Positions 1 to 8,767 of a stretch of 64,000 bases of DNA are shown here, one piece after another. The DNA comes from Pedobacter frigiditerrae (lineage in GTDB: Bacteria; Bacteroidota; Bacteroidia; Sphingobacteriales; Sphingobacteriaceae): assembly GCF_004331645.1 (NCBI RefSeq), contig NZ_SJSK01000006.1, positions 62,001 through 126,000 of the forward strand, written 5' to 3'. Numbering within the stretch: the first letter of the stretch is position 1; the number at the start of each line of letters is the position of its first letter. Made by a program: the position numbers and the translations under genes. The notes under the pieces were generated by a model. That model was not told the DNA's origin, made no database searches, and saw only the letters and a list, made by a program, of their open reading frames with translations.

Positions 1-2
1 CT

Positions 3-1151
3 TCTTGGGCTACCATGCCAATTGGTACAGGCTGGGAGAATTCGGTATTGCCAGATTTTGATGGTGTAGTTTGGTTAAGGAAAAAAGTAGAAATTCCAGC
101 GTCTTTTACTAATAAAGATTTAAAGATCAGTTTAGGTACAATTGATGATAATGACATTACTTATTTTAATGGAGAGCAAATAGGTGAAACAATAGGTTAT
201 GATCGCCAACGTATGTATACCATACCAGCACATCTGGTCAAAAAAGGTTTCGCAGAGATTACCATTAGGGTTTTTGATGGTATGGGTGGTGGTGGTGTAG
301 TTGCTAAAAATGAAGAACTTTACTTAGCAACCGCAGATGGAACTCGTATAGCGCTAACAGGTGATTGGAAATATAAAGTGGGCATTAATCTTAAGGAAGT
401 AGCACCTGCGCCAATTTCTAGCTCGGGTTCAGGCAGGCCAACGGTTTTATATAACAATATGATTCACCCATTTCTGCAGTTTGCAGTGCGTGGGGTAATA
501 TGGTATCAAGGAGAAAGTAATGCTGATCGGGCAACGCAATATCGGGAGCTGTTTCCAGCCTTGATCAACGACTGGCGAAAAAAATGGAATTTGGGAGATC
601 TACCTTTCTACTTTGTGCAATTGGCTAATTTTAAAAAGGCAGATACAATTCCAGGCCCCTCTGCATGGGCCGAATTAAGAGACGCGCAATTTGGAGTGTT
701 GAAACTTAAAAACACAGGAATGGCAGTGGCTATAGATATTGGTGATGCGAACGATATTCATCCAAAAAATAAACAGGAAGTTGGTCACAGGCTTGCATTA
801 ATCGCATTGGCTAAAACTTATGGGGTAGCTACAGCTTATTCAGGGCCATTGTATCGCTCTTATCAAATTATAGGAGATAAAATTAGAATTGAATTTGATT
901 TAGCAGATGGACTTAAAATAGCTAGTGGTAAATCTTTGCTGGGTTTTACAATAGCTGGTGCAGATCAAAAATTCTACAGCGCCCAGGCAATTATTGTAGA
1001 CAATCATATTGAAGTTATTTCTGAAAATGTGAAACAACCAATTGCCGTTAGGTATGGCTGGGAAGATAATCCAAGCCTTAATCTAACTAACAAGTCTAAT
1101 CTCCCAGCTTCACCATTTAGAACAGATAACTGGCCAGGAATTACCAAATAA
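3..1151 (+). CDS. Sialate O-acetylesterase (SASA/SGNH hydrolase), 5' end outside window
   Basis: Removes O-acetyl groups from sialic acids or other acetylated glycans, probably in the periplasm. The reading frame is open back to base 3 (S-W-A-T before the first ATG at 15) and the following W-x-T-M-P...W-E pattern is internal to this family, so the true start lies upstream. Residues about 15-100 from that ATG form the beta-sandwich insert typical of the family. The SASA core follows with GVIWYQGESNA near residues 160-170 and DIHP near 247-250, which supplies the Asp/His of the catalytic set. The nucleophile-serine block is upstream and not seen. The place beside a fucose operon fits host-type or plant glycan trimming. 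Family call is firm; the substrate is inferred. Confidence 0.85.
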   Translation, partial: SWATMPIGTGWENSVLPDFDGVVWLRKKVEIPASFTNKDLKISLGTIDDNDITYFNGEQIGETIGYDRQRMYTIPAHLVKKGFAEITIRVFDGMGGGGVVAKNEELYLATADGTRIALTGDWKYKVGINLKEVAPAPISSSGSGRPTVLYNNMIHPFLQFAVRGVIWYQGESNADRATQYRELFPALINDWRKKWNLGDLPFYFVQLANFKKADTIPGPSAWAELRDAQFGVLKLKNTGMAVAIDIGDANDIHPKNKQEVGHRLALIALAKTYGVATAYSGPLYRSYQIIGDKIRIEFDLADGLKIASGKSLLGFTIAGADQKFYSAQAIIVDNHIEVISENVKQPIAVRYGWEDNPSLNLTNKSNLPASPFRTDNWPGITK

Positions 1152-1211
1152 AAATGGTTTAAGCCCTTAGCTGTTAATTCAGCAGGTGCACCGAGTAATA
1201 ATTCAAACGGG

Positions 1212-1697
1212 ATGACAAAGACTGTATTAATAACGATTACTTCTTCTGGTTTTGGGAAAACAACTGCAAAGTTGTTTGCATTTTATGGCTGGAATGTAAT
1301 TGCTGCGATGCATTCTCCCGAAAGGGGAGAAGAATTAACCGGACTAGGAAATGTATTAGTCACTCGTCTTGATCTACAAGATCCTTATGCTATTCAAAAT
1401 GCTGTTACTGCTGGCATAGAACGTTTTGGTAGAATAGATGCCTTTGTGAATAACGCAGGTCATGATTTGATAGAGCCATTTGAATTGGCAACTAAAGAGC
1501 AAATAAATAAGCAGCATGAAGTTAATGTCTCTGGTTTAATGGATGTTACGAATGCCGTATTGCCTTACTTGGGTAACAATGGTAGTGGTACCATCATTAA
1601 TGTTTCTTCATTTGGGGGTATTGTTGCTTTGCCTTATGGCAGCCTTTACAAGCGGATGCCTGGAAAGGGCTGGACATACATTAATGCTAAAACTTAA
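1212..1697 (+). pseudogene. Truncated short-chain dehydrogenase (SDR)
   Basis: The first 145 residues or so are SDR-like: a nucleotide-binding turn (TSSGFGK), the NNAG motif near residue 81, and the catalytic-serine strand IINVSS. The normal GASSGFG start of the loop reads TITSSGFG, so the first glycine is lost. The frame keeps the expected GSLY, but the catalytic Lys four residues after Tyr is absent. An unrelated tail of about 15 residues follows and the protein stops at 161 aa, against roughly 250-290 in the family. The last 90 or more residues are missing. This is a decayed gene left after a deletion near base 1650; the flanking mutarotase gene on the other strand starts its stop codon only nine bases away. 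Confidence 0.75.
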
Positions 1698-1705
1698 ATA
1701 ATGTA

Positions 1706-2134
1706 TTAGTTTTGATGAGACACTTCTTCCATTGAGCTCCAGGTTTCTCCTTTTGAAGCAGCATCTGGTAATGGAATTTGTGTTGGCGCAGTTTCTTTCC
1801 ACCAACGTTGTGTAGTGGTGTCAGCTGCCATCTTTTTCATATCGTTGTTAAAATCATTGCCAGTGTACTCAAAATAGCTAAAAAGGTATTGTTTTCCTTC
1901 TATCTCTTTTAAATAGATTGAATAGTTTTGGATATTACATGCTGTAATTTTCTTTTGTACAGCAGGCCATACTGCTGCATGTAATTTTTTGTAATAAGCT
2001 ATTTGCTCTTGCTTTAAGCCGGTTACAGCACCAAAGCGTTTTACATTGACTACATTATTTTCTGATGTTTGGGAACAGGCGATAAAAAATAACAAAAGTA
2101 TGAAAAGAGGAATAGCTGTTTTAAAATTCTTCAT
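1706..2134 (-). CDS. L-rhamnose/L-fucose mutarotase-family lipoprotein (RhaM/DUF718-like)
   Basis: The family interconverts sugar anomers (L-rhamnose, and L-fucose in related proteins). The core begins at about residue 32 (KRFGAVTGLKQEQIAYYKKLH), the usual start of cytosolic members, and keeps the YFEY and RWW segments of the ferredoxin-like fold. An N-terminal extension MKNFKTAIPLFILLLFFIAC is a signal peptide with a lipobox (FIAC), so this 142-aa copy should be an exported, lipid-anchored form, unlike the roughly 105-aa cytosolic enzymes. It is the last gene of the minus-strand fucose operon, 84 bp after the GH29 fucosidase, so L-fucose released by that enzyme is a reasonable substrate. Family assignment is good; sugar specificity is inferred from context. 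Confidence 0.8.
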   Translation of the reverse strand: MKNFKTAIPLFILLLFFIACSQTSENNVVNVKRFGAVTGLKQEQIAYYKKLHAAVWPAVQKKITACNIQNYSIYLKEIEGKQYLFSYFEYTGNDFNNDMKKMAADTTTQRWWKETAPTQIPLPDAASKGETWSSMEEVSHQN

Positions 2135-2218
2135 CTGTTTTATTTTTTGGTTTTAGTGCATTAACATCAACTAGGTAAACAGTGAGAGCTTTAGTTACCC
2201 TTGTATTGTTAAATGCAA

Positions 2219-3718
2219 TTATTGATTCTTTAAGGGCATATTGATTACACTTAATTCGTATATGGACGGTGGAGCCGATGCCTGCAGCACCTTAAACCGA
2301 AGTTTGTTGGTTTTATATAGAGCAGGAAAACGGATTATTTTACAATCGCCCATTGGTTCGTCTGAAAGATATATGGTTTGCCATTCACCATCTTTCATGA
2401 TAGCGATACTGTATTTTTGAATACGTGGAATCCTGACTTGAGAAAAGCCATCTTTTGAATTTTTGGTATCCTGATATTCGAAAATGCTGATTTTATTAAA
2501 CGCTTCATTCGGATTAAGAGTCATTTCAATACTTGCCATTAAATCAGCCGAAGCCCATCGCGTTTCAAATTTCCCATCGTTTAATGCATTGCCGGCAAAT
2601 TGATTGTCTTTATCTGCCCAAGTACTTGTAGCGGTTACAGGCTGATTAAAAGATGTAAAGTTTCCATTTTTTGGCAGAGGCTTATTAAGCGATAAATTAA
2701 GTCGTTTACCTAAACTGATAATCGTATTGGCCGTATACTCTCGTATTTTCCCTGTTTGATCTGGTGGTACATTTACCACTAGGCAATTATCATTATAAGT
2801 ACTCCAATAAAAAAGTTCTTCCAGCTCATCCAAATCCCTTACTGGCAACTCTTCTTTTTTCTCAAACCAGTTCCAGCTTTTGCTAATACAAATGGTATGT
2901 TCAAATGGTAGGTAATATGATTTTCCCTGATGCAAATACTGTTTTTTGTCAAATCTGGTAATCATTTTTGGATCCCATAAACGAAAATCCGAAGGAAAAA
3001 ATTGGAAAAAGTATTTGTTATCCATGGTCATGTTAGCGGGTAAGGTATAATTACGTTTACCTTCTTCATTCACAATGGTTTGGTTAACACTTACAGCACA
3101 TCCTGGATTGTATTTTTTTACCAATTTATAAACTTGATCTATGCCCCAATCTTTAGGCTTACGGTCCCAGCCCCCATCTAACCAAAGCTCACCTATTGGA
3201 CCATAATTGGTGAAAAGTTCAGTCAATTGGTTTAACATATAATCAATATATTTTTGAGGGTTCTTATCCTTATAAGATGGTTCGTGCCTATCCCACAAAG
3301 AGTAATAAATGGCAAATTGGATGCCGTACTTTTTACAGGCTGTTGCAACTGCTTTAACCACATCGTTTTTTACTGGGGAAGAGGCTACATCATAATCGGT
3401 ATATTTACTATCCCACAGGCAAAAGCCATCATGATGTTTGGTTACCAATAACACATACCTAAAACCTGCATATCTCGCTGTACGTACCCATTGATCGGGA
3501 TCGAGTTTTGTGGGGTTATAAGAACTCACTGGTAAACTTCCATCAGACCATTCTGTTTCATTGAAGGTATTGATGCCGAAGTGAATGAACATCCCATAAC
3601 CACGTTTGATCATGGCTGCCTGCGCCAAATTTGGCGAAGCTGCTGGTAATAATGTTTGTGCACCGCAATAATTAGATGCCAATACCAAGAAGAGTAAACC
3701 AATTAGTTTCTTTTTCAT
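2219..3718 (-). CDS. GH29 alpha-L-fucosidase with C-terminal discoidin-like domain
   Basis: Retaining exo-alpha-L-fucosidase that frees terminal L-fucose from glycans, exported by a signal peptide (residues 1-20, cleavage after CGA). The GH29 barrel runs from about 30 to 345: YGMFIHFGINTF, KHHDGFCLW near 94-102 (substrate-binding histidines) and GELWLDGG, where D181 matches the family nucleophile. Residues about 350-495 look like an F5/8 type C (discoidin) carbohydrate-binding module, giving the usual bacterial size of 499 aa. It lies 6 bp downstream of the symporter gene in the fucose operon, so release, import and breakdown of fucose are co-transcribed. The acid/base glutamate was not assigned with confidence. 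Confidence 0.92.
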   Translation of the reverse strand: MKKKLIGLLFLVLASNYCGAQTLLPAASPNLAQAAMIKRGYGMFIHFGINTFNETEWSDGSLPVSSYNPTKLDPDQWVRTARYAGFRYVLLVTKHHDGFCLWDSKYTDYDVASSPVKNDVVKAVATACKKYGIQFAIYYSLWDRHEPSYKDKNPQKYIDYMLNQLTELFTNYGPIGELWLDGGWDRKPKDWGIDQVYKLVKKYNPGCAVSVNQTIVNEEGKRNYTLPANMTMDNKYFFQFFPSDFRLWDPKMITRFDKKQYLHQGKSYYLPFEHTICISKSWNWFEKKEELPVRDLDELEELFYWSTYNDNCLVVNVPPDQTGKIREYTANTIISLGKRLNLSLNKPLPKNGNFTSFNQPVTATSTWADKDNQFAGNALNDGKFETRWASADLMASIEMTLNPNEAFNKISIFEYQDTKNSKDGFSQVRIPRIQKYSIAIMKDGEWQTIYLSDEPMGDCKIIRFPALYKTNKLRFKVLQASAPPSIYELSVINMPLKNQ

Positions 3719-3724
3719 AGTTTT

Positions 3725-5371
3725 TTATTTAAAATAGCAGTACAGCACTACCATGATAGTTAAAAGTAAAGCTGATAAAAATTTATAATTGCCCATACCT
3801 GGCCAACCCTTAACCTGCAGCGGTTCCCAAAAGGAATTCCAGTATAGTTTTTTGCTTTGTTCAGTATGTACTACAGGATAAATATATGAACAAGATACTT
3901 GTATGGTCACACAGGCAATAAAAAGATAAAAGGCCATCATCATAAAGGGGATTTTGCCAATCAATGTGTCTGGATTAAGTTTGTTGATTGCAAAAACAAC
4001 AATACCTAAAAATGAGCCTAACCAAAGGGTATATTGTGCCGCTTTTCCTGATGCCTTTTTCCAGAATACACCTAACAAGAATACGCAGGTAATAGGAGGG
4101 GCAATGTGAGCAATGATATCATTTATACCTTCGAAAAGACTAGTGTACTGATTTAGCAAAGGCAATAGTCCAATTGAAATGAGTAGGGCTATGCTAGCAG
4201 ACCAGCGACCAACAGTTACCAATTTTTTATCAGAAGTTTGAGGCTTAAATCTTTTGTAAAGATCATAACTGCTTAAGGTAGCTATGGAGTTTAAGGCGCC
4301 TGCAATTTGGCTCATCAAGCCAGAAAGCAATGCCGCCACTAAAATGCCTATCAAGCCCGAAGGTAATAATTGAGTAATCATCAAAGTATAAATCCCTTTG
4401 GTATTTACAACGGTTTTACCATCAACAACGGTTTGTATACTAGATAAATCCATTAAGTTGCTTTTATATAATGCGTAAGCAAATAAGCCGGGCAATACAA
4501 AGATAAATACAGGTAAAATTTTGATGAAACCACAAAAAAGTACACCTGCTTTTGCTTGGTCTTCATTTTTTGCCCCTAATGCTCTTTGTACAATGGTTTG
4601 GTCTGCGCACCAATACCATATTCCTAAAATCGGATAGCCTAAAAATATTGAAATCCAACTCATACCGCTTTCATCCCCAATTGGCCTAATCATACTCAGT
4701 TTATCCATAGAATCTTGCTGTTGCAAAACAGTGGTTAAGTTTTCCCATCCACCCAATTTATTCCATGAAAATATGGTGATGATAATAGCTCCTGCTATTA
4801 AAACTATGCTTTGAATGGTTTCCGTAACAACAACAGCACGTAATCCGCCAATAATGGTATAAAGCCCTGTTAAAGCCGCTATGGCAATTATACTAGTGTA
4901 CATATTAATGCCAAAGAGGGTTTCGAGAACAATGCCGCCAGCCAAAAAAGAAAAAGCAATATGGATGATAACGGCTGATATGATAGAAATAAATGCCAAC
5001 CAATCTCTACATGCCCGGTTGTAACGGCGTTCTAAAAAATCGGGTAAGGTTGTAACACCAGAGCGGATATAGAAGGGGATAAAAAAAACAGCCAATAAGA
5101 TTAAAGTAAATGCAGCCATCCATTCAAAATTTCCATTCAGTAGCCCGGAATCAAATCCACTTTGTGCCAAACTTACCAAGTGTAGGCAAGAAATATTGGT
5201 CGCAAAAAGTGCTAGGCCTATCATGGGCCATTTAAGGGTTTTTCCAGCTAAAAAATAGTCGTTACTGCTGGTTTGCTCAGCTTTCTTTTTACGGGTGCCA
5301 GCCCATAAACCAATAGTTACAATAAAAATAATGTAGCCAATGGTTATCACAATATCTGTTGTACTTATCAT
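3725..5371 (-). CDS. Sodium:solute symporter (SSS/SGLT family), likely L-fucose importer
   Basis: Inner-membrane Na+-coupled sugar importer of the SSS family. The 548 residues contain about 13-14 hydrophobic helices. Recognisable blocks are FLAGKTLKWPMIGLALFATNIS near residue 40, the short TM loops typical of SGLT, and GYPILGIWYWCADQTIVQRALGA near 245-267, a hallmark of the sugar-transporting branch. It is embedded between fuconate dehydratase (22 bp upstream) and the GH29 fucosidase (6 bp downstream), so it most likely carries L-fucose. A second, divergent SSS protein at 55173-56855 is paired with xylose genes. Specificity is inferred from position only. Confidence 0.85.
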   Translation of the reverse strand: MISTTDIVITIGYIIFIVTIGLWAGTRKKKAEQTSSNDYFLAGKTLKWPMIGLALFATNISCLHLVSLAQSGFDSGLLNGNFEWMAAFTLILLAVFFIPFYIRSGVTTLPDFLERRYNRACRDWLAFISIISAVIIHIAFSFLAGGIVLETLFGINMYTSIIAIAALTGLYTIIGGLRAVVVTETIQSIVLIAGAIIITIFSWNKLGGWENLTTVLQQQDSMDKLSMIRPIGDESGMSWISIFLGYPILGIWYWCADQTIVQRALGAKNEDQAKAGVLFCGFIKILPVFIFVLPGLFAYALYKSNLMDLSSIQTVVDGKTVVNTKGIYTLMITQLLPSGLIGILVAALLSGLMSQIAGALNSIATLSSYDLYKRFKPQTSDKKLVTVGRWSASIALLISIGLLPLLNQYTSLFEGINDIIAHIAPPITCVFLLGVFWKKASGKAAQYTLWLGSFLGIVVFAINKLNPDTLIGKIPFMMMAFYLFIACVTIQVSCSYIYPVVHTEQSKKLYWNSFWEPLQVKGWPGMGNYKFLSALLLTIMVVLYCYFK

Positions 5372-5393
5372 ATCTGGTCTATATTTGGGTTGA

Positions 5394-6611
5394 TTATTTT
5401 AAATCGCAGCTGCTACCTGGTTCCTGAGGTGTGATGTAAACTCCTTTTTCTATTTTTATTGGATTAAGGAAGTATTGTTTTAAATGAGGGATATGCTCTA
5501 GAAAAAGTGCTTCATGCCCCATGGCAATGTGATTAAACAAAACCAAGTGCTGGTGTAGTTGACCCATGTCACCAACATGTGGTACTACGGGAACATTGAA
5601 TTTTTTACACAACAAACTGATGGTGATGAATTCGCTCACGCCACCAACACGAACGGCATCAACTTGTGCAAAACCTGTGCAGCCAGTTTGTAGGTAGTTT
5701 TTGAAAATAATTCTATTGGGTACATGTTCACCTAATGCTAATTTTACCGGCGCAATTTTTTTTGCAAGGGTTTGGTGTGCCAAGATATCGTCAGGATGTG
5801 TGGGTTCTTCCACCCAAAATGGATTCATGTGCTTAAGTTCATTACAAATTGATATGGCTTGTGGCAATGTCCATTGTTGATTGGCATCAAGCATTACCTT
5901 CACCTCTTCTCCTGCAACTTCTCTTACAATATTCGCTCTTCGTACATCTCGTTTAGGATCTGCAGAACCAACTTTAAGTTTCATTGCCGTAAAGCCATTA
6001 GCAATAGCTTTTTTGCAATTTTCCCTTACTTTTTCGTCATCGTAGTTAAACCAGCCCACAGAAGTGTCGTAACCGGGATAGCCTTTATCCAGTATACCGT
6101 TCCTAACTGTTTTTTGGTCTGCCTGATTTTTCAGTAATTCAATTGCTTCCTCCTTGGTCATAACATCTTCCAAGTAAGAAAGATCTAAGGTGTTTACAAT
6201 TTCTTCAGAACTAAGGTCTATCAATAATTTCCATAAGGGAACACCCCTTTTTTTTGCCCATAAATCATAACAAGCATTGGTTACAGAGGCAAGGCCGAGG
6301 TGTACCACACCTTTATGTGGTCCCAGCCACCTAAACTGTTGCTCGTTTGATAGGCTACGAAATGTGCTTCCAAAATCGCTCATCAATTCTTCTATCCCCT
6401 TTCCCTTAAGCGTATCGGCATAAAATTGGGCGGCCTTACAAACTAAATCATTTCCGGCACCAAGTGTAAAGGCAAGTCCGGTTCCAGTTTTATCTCCCTC
6501 ACTAAGTTGGGTTACCGCATAAGAATATTGAGGGTCTTTATGGATGGCATCACTTCCAGCACCTTTTACTAAATCAAAACGTTTGTCAGTGATTTCTATT
6601 TTGTTAATCAT
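5394..6611 (-). CDS. L-fuconate dehydratase (enolase superfamily)
   Basis: Dehydrates L-fuconate to 2-keto-3-deoxy-L-fuconate in the non-phosphorylating fucose pathway. It is a mandelate-racemase-group enolase enzyme: the Lys pair in AMKLKVG (K211/K213), metal ligands D242 (LDANQQW), E268 or E269 (VEEPTHP) and E295 (GEHVPN), general-base H345 (VPHVGDMGQLHQH) and E372. The N-terminal DKRFDL and SDAIHKDPQYSYA segments are those of fuconate dehydratases (bacterial FucD, human ENOSF1). At 405 aa it is somewhat shorter than the roughly 440-aa characterised enzymes. It starts 11 bp after the SDR gene that should supply the upstream oxidation step. The acid sugar specificity is well supported by both sequence and context. 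Confidence 0.88.
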   Translation of the reverse strand: MINKIEITDKRFDLVKGAGSDAIHKDPQYSYAVTQLSEGDKTGTGLAFTLGAGNDLVCKAAQFYADTLKGKGIEELMSDFGSTFRSLSNEQQFRWLGPHKGVVHLGLASVTNACYDLWAKKRGVPLWKLLIDLSSEEIVNTLDLSYLEDVMTKEEAIELLKNQADQKTVRNGILDKGYPGYDTSVGWFNYDDEKVRENCKKAIANGFTAMKLKVGSADPKRDVRRANIVREVAGEEVKVMLDANQQWTLPQAISICNELKHMNPFWVEEPTHPDDILAHQTLAKKIAPVKLALGEHVPNRIIFKNYLQTGCTGFAQVDAVRVGGVSEFITISLLCKKFNVPVVPHVGDMGQLHQHLVLFNHIAMGHEALFLEHIPHLKQYFLNPIKIEKGVYITPQEPGSSCDLK

Positions 6612-6622
6612 GATAATTTAGG

Positions 6623-7387
6623 TTAAATAATAGATCTGTACCCCAGTTCGGCACCTCCACTCACTGGTAAAATAGTACCCGTTATAAATCTGGCGGCATT
6701 GCTTAATAAAAACACACAGGCATCTGCAATTACATCCCCTGTTGGCATATTGCCTAAAGGTTGTAGTTTGTCTAAGTAGTGCTGCATTTGTTCTTTGTTA
6801 GGCTGCTCTTTGCTCCATGATTGTAGGGTTGGAGTATTTATTGCAGCTGGTGAAACTGTATTTACACGTATTTTGTAGGGTGCATAGTCTAAGGCCATGG
6901 CTTTTGTTAAAGCATTAATAGCCCCCTTTGTGGCTACATATGCCGCGTGGTTATCTTGCCCAATGGTTGCCGTTAATGAGCTCGTATTTAAAATACACCC
7001 TTGGCTTTCTTTTAAATATGCTAAGGCATAACGTGTAGTGTAAAGGATGCTCTTCACATTAACGTTCATTAATAAATCCCATTCTTGGTTACTGGTCTGG
7101 TCTAGCGTTTTAGAGGGGTGGGCAATACCTGCATTGTTATGAATGGCATCTATTCGACCAAATTTTTCAATTATTGTTGTCATCGCCGTGGCAACCTCCT
7201 CCTCATTGGTCAAATTACAAGTTATTGCTATATTTTGTTGAGTATGAAGTTCATTAAGCCGTGATATGGGGATTTGGCTCTTGTCTAAAATGCAAACTAC
7301 AGCACCTGCTTTTGCATAGGCTTTTGCGCATTCCCAGCCTATGCCATCGGCACCACCAGTTAAAACAATGATTTTATCATGAAGCAT
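6623..7387 (-). CDS. Short-chain dehydrogenase, probable L-fucose (or 2-keto-3-deoxy-L-fuconate) dehydrogenase
   Basis: Cytosolic NAD(P)-dependent classical SDR of 254 aa. TGGADGIG at residues 10-17 binds the cofactor, NNAG sits at 84-87, and the catalytic set is S137, Y150 and K154 (YVATK). It is the first gene of the minus-strand fucose operon, 11 bp before fuconate dehydratase. In the non-phosphorylating pathway two SDR steps exist, oxidation of L-fucose and later oxidation of 2-keto-3-deoxy-L-fuconate. Only this intact SDR is present here, so either step is possible, and the other enzyme plus the lactonase and terminal hydrolase must lie elsewhere. Family call is certain, the exact step is not. 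Confidence 0.85.
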   Translation of the reverse strand: MLHDKIIVLTGGADGIGWECAKAYAKAGAVVCILDKSQIPISRLNELHTQQNIAITCNLTNEEEVATAMTTIIEKFGRIDAIHNNAGIAHPSKTLDQTSNQEWDLLMNVNVKSILYTTRYALAYLKESQGCILNTSSLTATIGQDNHAAYVATKGAINALTKAMALDYAPYKIRVNTVSPAAINTPTLQSWSKEQPNKEQMQHYLDKLQPLGNMPTGDVIADACVFLLSNAARFITGTILPVSGGAELGYRSII

Positions 7388-7561
7388 AAGATTAATATTT
7401 GGTTGGTATTATTAAAGCTAATTTATCAATGAATGATTAAAGTAACTAGATTTTGATTTGCCAATGATGATGCTATATTAGCTATATTGTGTAACGGTTT
7501 TTAAATAACAGATAATTAAGCGTATTTTTAAGAATTGTACTTTTGAAAATCAATTTTTAAC
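7388..7561. promoter_or_regulatory. Divergent promoter region of the fucose operon and its AraC gene
   Basis: This 174-bp AT-rich spacer separates the minus-strand fucose operon from the plus-strand AraC gene and must hold both promoters. A tandem pair of 9-mers, GCTATATTA at 7472-7480 and GCTATATTG at 7481-7489, is the only obvious repeat. Two adjacent direct repeats are a common AraC-type operator layout, so this is a candidate site for the divergent regulator. No clear -33/-7 pair was assigned. Confidence 0.45.
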
Positions 7562-8440
7562 ATGAAGCCTGTATTTGCCAAAATACTTGATGGTAAAATC
7601 AATGATATCTATGGCCTAAAAGTGATAGATTTACCTTACTTTTCTACAGATTTTCATTTTCATGAAGAGTGTCAGCTTACCTATACCATAGAGAGCGAGG
7701 GGAGCGTAATGATTGGTGACAGCATAGCGAACTTTAATAATGATGAGCTGATTTTTGTTGGCTCCAATCTTCCTCATGTATGGCATAATAGTAAACAGTA
7801 TTTCAAAGATGAATTGATAAACTCTCATGCTCGTTCGGTTTCACTATTTATACACCCAGAAAAGATACTGCATATTTTTAGGGAGCCAGAAAATATCCAA
7901 CGCTTAAAGAATTTTTTTCTGTTGGGCAAACGCGGAATGAAATTTGGATTGAAAACTAAAACGGCTTTGAGCAATTTGTTGATCAAGGCTGTGCAGGAAA
8001 CAGAGGAAATCAGGATATTGATAGTGGTGCTTGAAATCTTAAACCTACTTTGTCATACAAAAGACTATCATTTGCTTTCAAGTCCTGGCTATACCAATAA
8101 TTACCAGCTTAAGGACAATGATAAAATGGATAAGATATTAAAGTACATCTTTGATAATTTCAATAAGGTGATCTTACTTGATGAGGCAGCTGATATGTGC
8201 CATATGAATAAGCATGCTTTTTGTAGGTATTTTAAGAGCCGTACACAAAAAACTTTTGTGACTTTTGTAAATGAGGTTAGAATTGGACATGCGTGTAAAC
8301 TGCTGACCGAAACCGACCAACAGATAAGTGACCTGGCCTATTGCTGTGGTTTTAATAACCTTTCCAATTTTAACAAGTTTTTTAAGATGGCTAAGGGAGT
8401 TACGCCCCGGTCGTATAGAAAAATGCTATGGGCGAATTGA
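7562..8440 (+). CDS. AraC-family transcriptional regulator, likely fucose operon activator
   Basis: 292-aa regulator with an N-terminal cupin-like sensor domain (residues about 15-110, with FHFHEECQLTY near 30 resembling the effector pocket of sugar-responsive AraC proteins) and a C-terminal double helix-turn-helix (about 188-290: DEAADMCHMNKHAFCRYFK, then ISDLAYCCGFNNLSNFNKFFK and TPRSYRK). It is divergently transcribed from the fucose operon across a 174-bp spacer, the usual arrangement for a local activator responding to the imported sugar. The gene is followed by an untranslated stretch with hairpins. Confidence 0.85.
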   Translation: MKPVFAKILDGKINDIYGLKVIDLPYFSTDFHFHEECQLTYTIESEGSVMIGDSIANFNNDELIFVGSNLPHVWHNSKQYFKDELINSHARSVSLFIHPEKILHIFREPENIQRLKNFFLLGKRGMKFGLKTKTALSNLLIKAVQETEEIRILIVVLEILNLLCHTKDYHLLSSPGYTNNYQLKDNDKMDKILKYIFDNFNKVILLDEAADMCHMNKHAFCRYFKSRTQKTFVTFVNEVRIGHACKLLTETDQQISDLAYCCGFNNLSNFNKFFKMAKGVTPRSYRKMLWAN

Positions 8441-8674
8441 TGGGCACTGGGTTTGAAAACCTGGTTTCATGCTCGATATTGTTTTGTTAACAGCCTAGAG
8501 AGGCGATGATTATGACTCGTGGCTTGCCTAGGCTTTAAATGTAAAGGTTCAATGGGATTTACTATATATCGCACAAGACCTATATCGGGAAACGAGGACA
8601 GCATATCCAGTATGGCCACATCGAAGTTTGATGATGATGTAACAGGTACCTTTGAATCAGATTTTTTACATATG

Positions 8675-8702
8675 CCCCATTGATCTTCACTGGTTAATGG
8701 GG
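8675..8702 (+). terminator. Terminator-like hairpin downstream of the AraC gene
   Basis: CCCCATT at 8675-8681 pairs with AATGGGG at 8696-8702 around a 14-nt loop, followed by a mixed T-rich run (ctattcatttt). It lies 235 bp after the AraC stop, so a role as terminator is plausible but weak. Confidence 0.4.
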
Positions 8703-8718
8703 CTATTCATTTTAAAAT

Positions 8719-8767
8719 CCATCATATATTTGTATTTTAGTTATAGAAAAATACAAATATATGATGG
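8719..8767. repeat. 20-bp perfect inverted repeat, 9-nt spacer
   Basis: The left arm at 8719-8738 (ccatcatatatttgtatttt) is repeated exactly in reverse complement at 8748-8767, leaving a 9-nt loop. It ends 43 bp before the next AraC gene. Each arm contains TATATTTG, which fits the Bacteroidetes -7 element TAnnTTTG, so the palindrome could hold divergent promoters or an operator. It could also be the remnant of a miniature mobile element. The repeat itself is directly visible. Confidence 0.7.

Noticed and set aside
8552..8683. 43-codon frame starting with ATG in the AraC-AraC spacer
   Set aside because: No recognised motif, and another frame over the same bases looks equally protein-like; at best a remnant.
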